Source: Tsukamurella ocularis (lineage in GTDB: Bacteria > Actinomycetota > Actinomycetes > Mycobacteriales > Mycobacteriaceae). From it: DNA of 64,000 nt. Under the pieces are notes generated by a model. That model made no database searches. It saw only the letters and a list, made by a program, of their open reading frames with translations, and had not been told where the DNA came from. The stretch covers positions 620,001 to 684,000 of the forward strand of contig NZ_JANUCJ010000001.1 in the NCBI RefSeq assembly GCF_024807615.1. Direction: 5' to 3'. This document shows positions 62,351 through 64,000 of this stretch, in pieces; position 1 is the first letter of the stretch; each line of letters begins with the position of its first letter. A program made the translations under genes and the position numbers.

Positions 62351-63577
62351 TCAGACGAGCTGGTCCAGCGCGATCTCGAACGCGGTCGCGGCCACCAGCG
62401 TCGAGCTCGCGGAGCGCGCACGACACCGCTCGAGCGCGGTGCCGATCGTGCGCGAGACGTCGCCGAAGATCACCTCGTCGGACACCTCGACCTCGCCCTC
62501 CATGAGCATCGCGAACGCGCGGGCCATACCGCAGTTCGCGATGAAGTCCGGAATCACGGCGACCTGCCGATCAGCGTGCTCGTACACCGGGCCGTAGAAG
62601 ATCTCGGGGTCGGCGAACGGGACGTTGGCCCCCGAGGCGACGACCTCGAGGCCGACGCCGATCATCGCATCGACCTGTTCGCGGGTGACGAGACGCGAAG
62701 CAGCGCAGGGCAGGAAGACCTCCGCGCCGACCGACCAGATCCGCTCCGCGGCCTCGTCGAACGGAAGCAGATCGTCCGCGACCAGCTGGTTGCCCCGTTT
62801 CGCCAGGAACAGGTCGGTCACCTCGTCGGCGCCGAACCCCTCATGCCGGACGAGGCCGCCGTCACGGTCCAGAATTCCGACGACGAGCGCCCCTGCCTGC
62901 GCGGCGTAGAAGGCCGCGGCAGCGCCCACGTTGCCCCAGCCCTGCACGATCACCCGCTTGCCCGCGAGCGAGCCGCCGTAGACTCGGTAGAAGTGTCGCA
63001 CCGATTCGGCGACGCCCCAGCCGGTGATGAGATCGGAGACGCTGTAGCGGCTCCCGTGGTCCGGCGTGAACCGCGGGTCCTCGACCATCTTCGCGACGCC
63101 GAGCCGGAGTTGGCCGACCCGCTGCACGTGATCACGGCCGTCCGCGGCGAAGTGACCGTTCACCACGCCCTCCTGCGGGTGCCACAGGCCGTAGCTCTCG
63201 GTGATCGGCACGACCTCCGACTTCTCGTCGACGTTGAGGTCCCCGCCGGTGCCGTAGTAGGCCTTGAGCAGGGGCGTGACCGCCTTGAACCAGCGCCGCA
63301 GCACCTCGTCCTTACGCGGGTCCGTCGGATCGAAGTCGATCCCCGACTTGGCGCCGCCGATCGCCGGCCCGGCGACGGTGAACTTGACCTCCATGGTCTT
63401 GGCGAGCGATTCGACCTCGCGCCGGTCGAGACCGCGGCGCATGCGGGTGCCGCCGCCGGCCGCGCCGCCGCGCAGGGAGTTGATGACGGTCCATCCGCGG
63501 GCGGAGGTCTCGGGATCGTGCCATTCGAAGACCACCTCGGGCGCCTTCGCTTCGAACCGGGTGAGCAGCTGCTTCAT
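62351..63577 (-). CDS. Glu/Leu/Phe/Val-family amino acid dehydrogenase
   Basis: 408 residues. The catalytic Lys region is GPAIGGAKSGIDFDP near residue 75, and the NAD-binding Rossmann motif is IVQGWGNVGAAAAFYAA near residue 205. The reaction is reversible oxidative deamination of an amino acid to a 2-oxo acid and ammonia. The substrate cannot be fixed from sequence: the length fits glutamate-type or leucine-type. It lies downstream of an AsnC/Lrp regulator on the same strand, with a Crp-type site and direct repeats in the 142-base gap. Confidence 0.9.
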   Translation of the reverse strand: MKQLLTRFEAKAPEVVFEWHDPETSARGWTVINSLRGGAAGGGTRMRRGLDRREVESLAKTMEVKFTVAGPAIGGAKSGIDFDPTDPRKDEVLRRWFKAVTPLLKAYYGTGGDLNVDEKSEVVPITESYGLWHPQEGVVNGHFAADGRDHVQRVGQLRLGVAKMVEDPRFTPDHGSRYSVSDLITGWGVAESVRHFYRVYGGSLAGKRVIVQGWGNVGAAAAFYAAQAGALVVGILDRDGGLVRHEGFGADEVTDLFLAKRGNQLVADDLLPFDEAAERIWSVGAEVFLPCAASRLVTREQVDAMIGVGLEVVASGANVPFADPEIFYGPVYEHADRQVAVIPDFIANCGMARAFAMLMEGEVEVSDEVIFGDVSRTIGTALERCRARSASSTLVAATAFEIALDQLV

Positions 63578-63605
63578 GTCGCTCCTGAGGACTGCGGGAT
63601 ACCGA

Positions 63606-63621
63606 TGTGAACGGCATCACT
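63606..63621 (-). promoter_or_regulatory. Crp-type site before the amino acid dehydrogenase
   Basis: TGTGA-ACGGCA-TCACT matches nine of ten informative bases of the Crp/GlxR consensus. It begins 29 bases upstream of the start codon and overlaps a second dyad, CTGTG-N5-CACAG, at 63620-63634. Confidence 0.55.
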
Positions 63622-63670
63622 GTGGAACTCACAGCACCTCGCAGGCAACGATCCGCCGGACGATCACACA

Positions 63671-63690
63671 GAATGCGCACCGAATGCGCA
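63671..63690. repeat. Tandem 9-base direct repeat, 11-base period
   Basis: GAATGCGCA occurs twice with a CC between, so the copies face the same side of the helix. Located between the AsnC/Lrp gene and the dehydrogenase, it could be a binding site for the upstream regulator. Confidence 0.4.
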
Positions 63691-63719
63691 GCCCCGGGAT
63701 GCGGAGCTGTGCAATCTGC

Positions 63720-64000
63720 TCAGGCGCGGTACCGCGGCGAGCGGGACACCGGTCGTGCGTCCAGCGTCCGTAGGAGCGGCATCGCCCGGAAGGGCACGAT
63801 CTCGGACAGCACGACGATGCTGATCGACCGCGCGACGAGCGGGGAACGCCCGATCCGGAGCAGGGTCTCCTGCAGTCCCTCATGCGATTCGGCTGCCACC
63901 CGGCACAGCACGTCGCTCCCGCCGGTGGTCGCGAAGGCCTCGAGGACGTTCGGGACGTCGGCGAGCGCCTCGGCGACGGCGCTGAGCTCGCCCTGCGCCG
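63720..64000 (-). CDS. AsnC/Lrp family regulator (5' end outside window)
   Basis: The 3' part of a gene that enters from the right edge; about 93 residues are visible. The segment ADVPNVLEAFATTGGSDVLC and the following LQETLLRIGRSPLVARSISI match the RAM ligand-binding domain of Lrp/AsnC proteins. The DNA-binding half is outside. It is co-directional with the amino acid dehydrogenase and probably regulates it in response to an amino acid. Confidence 0.85.
   Translation of the reverse strand, partial: AQGELSAVAEALADVPNVLEAFATTGGSDVLCRVAAESHEGLQETLLRIGRSPLVARSISIVVLSEIVPFRAMPLLRTLDARPVSRSPRYRA

Overview
The window is GC-rich (roughly 70% by eye) actinobacterial DNA. A WhiB regulator, a Crp/GlxR-type regulator, a PonA2-type bifunctional PBP with a PASTA domain, MarP, and a gene order that follows Mycobacterium tuberculosis Rv3658c to Rv3683 in blocks all point to the mycolic-acid-containing Mycobacteriales. 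The genus looks closest to Tsukamurella, but that is an inference from gene content and no database comparison was made. No prophage, IS element, CRISPR array or rRNA was seen. One tRNA (Pro-CGG) is present.

Layout. 1-3.7 kb: the end of a Tad/Flp locus (TadB-like, TadA, Ssd) and a divergent HAD phosphatase. 3.72-4.18 kb: a non-coding interval in the syntenic position of the mycobacterial Ms1/MTS2823 RNA, with a well-formed promoter, a perfect Crp-type site inside that promoter, and a strong 3' hairpin. 4.2-10.2 kb: a Fic-like degenerate protein and a dppABCD-type peptide importer. 10.5-12.4 kb: acs. 12.4-19.7 kb: non-core insert (ABC-2 exporter, SnoaL-like protein, Mug, PanE-like reductase, MHS-type MFS, NhaA). 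19.8-32.8 kb: conserved block with a small membrane protein, EphE-like hydrolase, the overlapping nth/thioredoxin/Nudix/marP operon, crp, the MBL/RidA/DUF4177 operon, paired ArsA-like ATPases, whiB4 and ponA2.

32.8-48.6 kb: about 16 kb of accessory genes between ponA2 and the Rv3683-like metallophosphoesterase, ending at tRNA-Pro. It contains an AidB-like dehydrogenase, a PaaX regulator, a crotonase/thioesterase pair, an aldolase/DapA-like module with a divergent XRE-cupin regulator and a palindromic operator, a putative copper operon (MFS with a Cys-rich tail plus a His-rich partner under two copper-sensor-type palindromes), a secreted trypsin-like protease with a downstream remnant copy, and small membrane or orphan genes. 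48.8-64 kb: metallophosphoesterase, YqeY, paired FluC fluoride channels, Ohr, Fur with its own box, LysR plus serine hydrolase, a lipoprotein PBP, a stand-alone TrpF, a Met/His-rich membrane protein with a PepSY protein, ferritin with an upstream IdeR-type box, TetR plus a GT39 glycosyltransferase, and a Glu/Leu-type dehydrogenase downstream of an AsnC/Lrp regulator.

Connections. Metal handling recurs (copper-type operators, Met/His-rich proteins, Fur box, IdeR box on ferritin). Crp-type sites lie at the Ms1-like promoter, upstream of crp itself, in the whiB4/ponA2 gap and upstream of the dehydrogenase, so crp at 25.2 kb may act on several loci in the window. Many first genes of transcription units have a TANNNT hexamer 6-7 bases before the start codon and no ribosome binding site, as expected for leaderless mRNAs.
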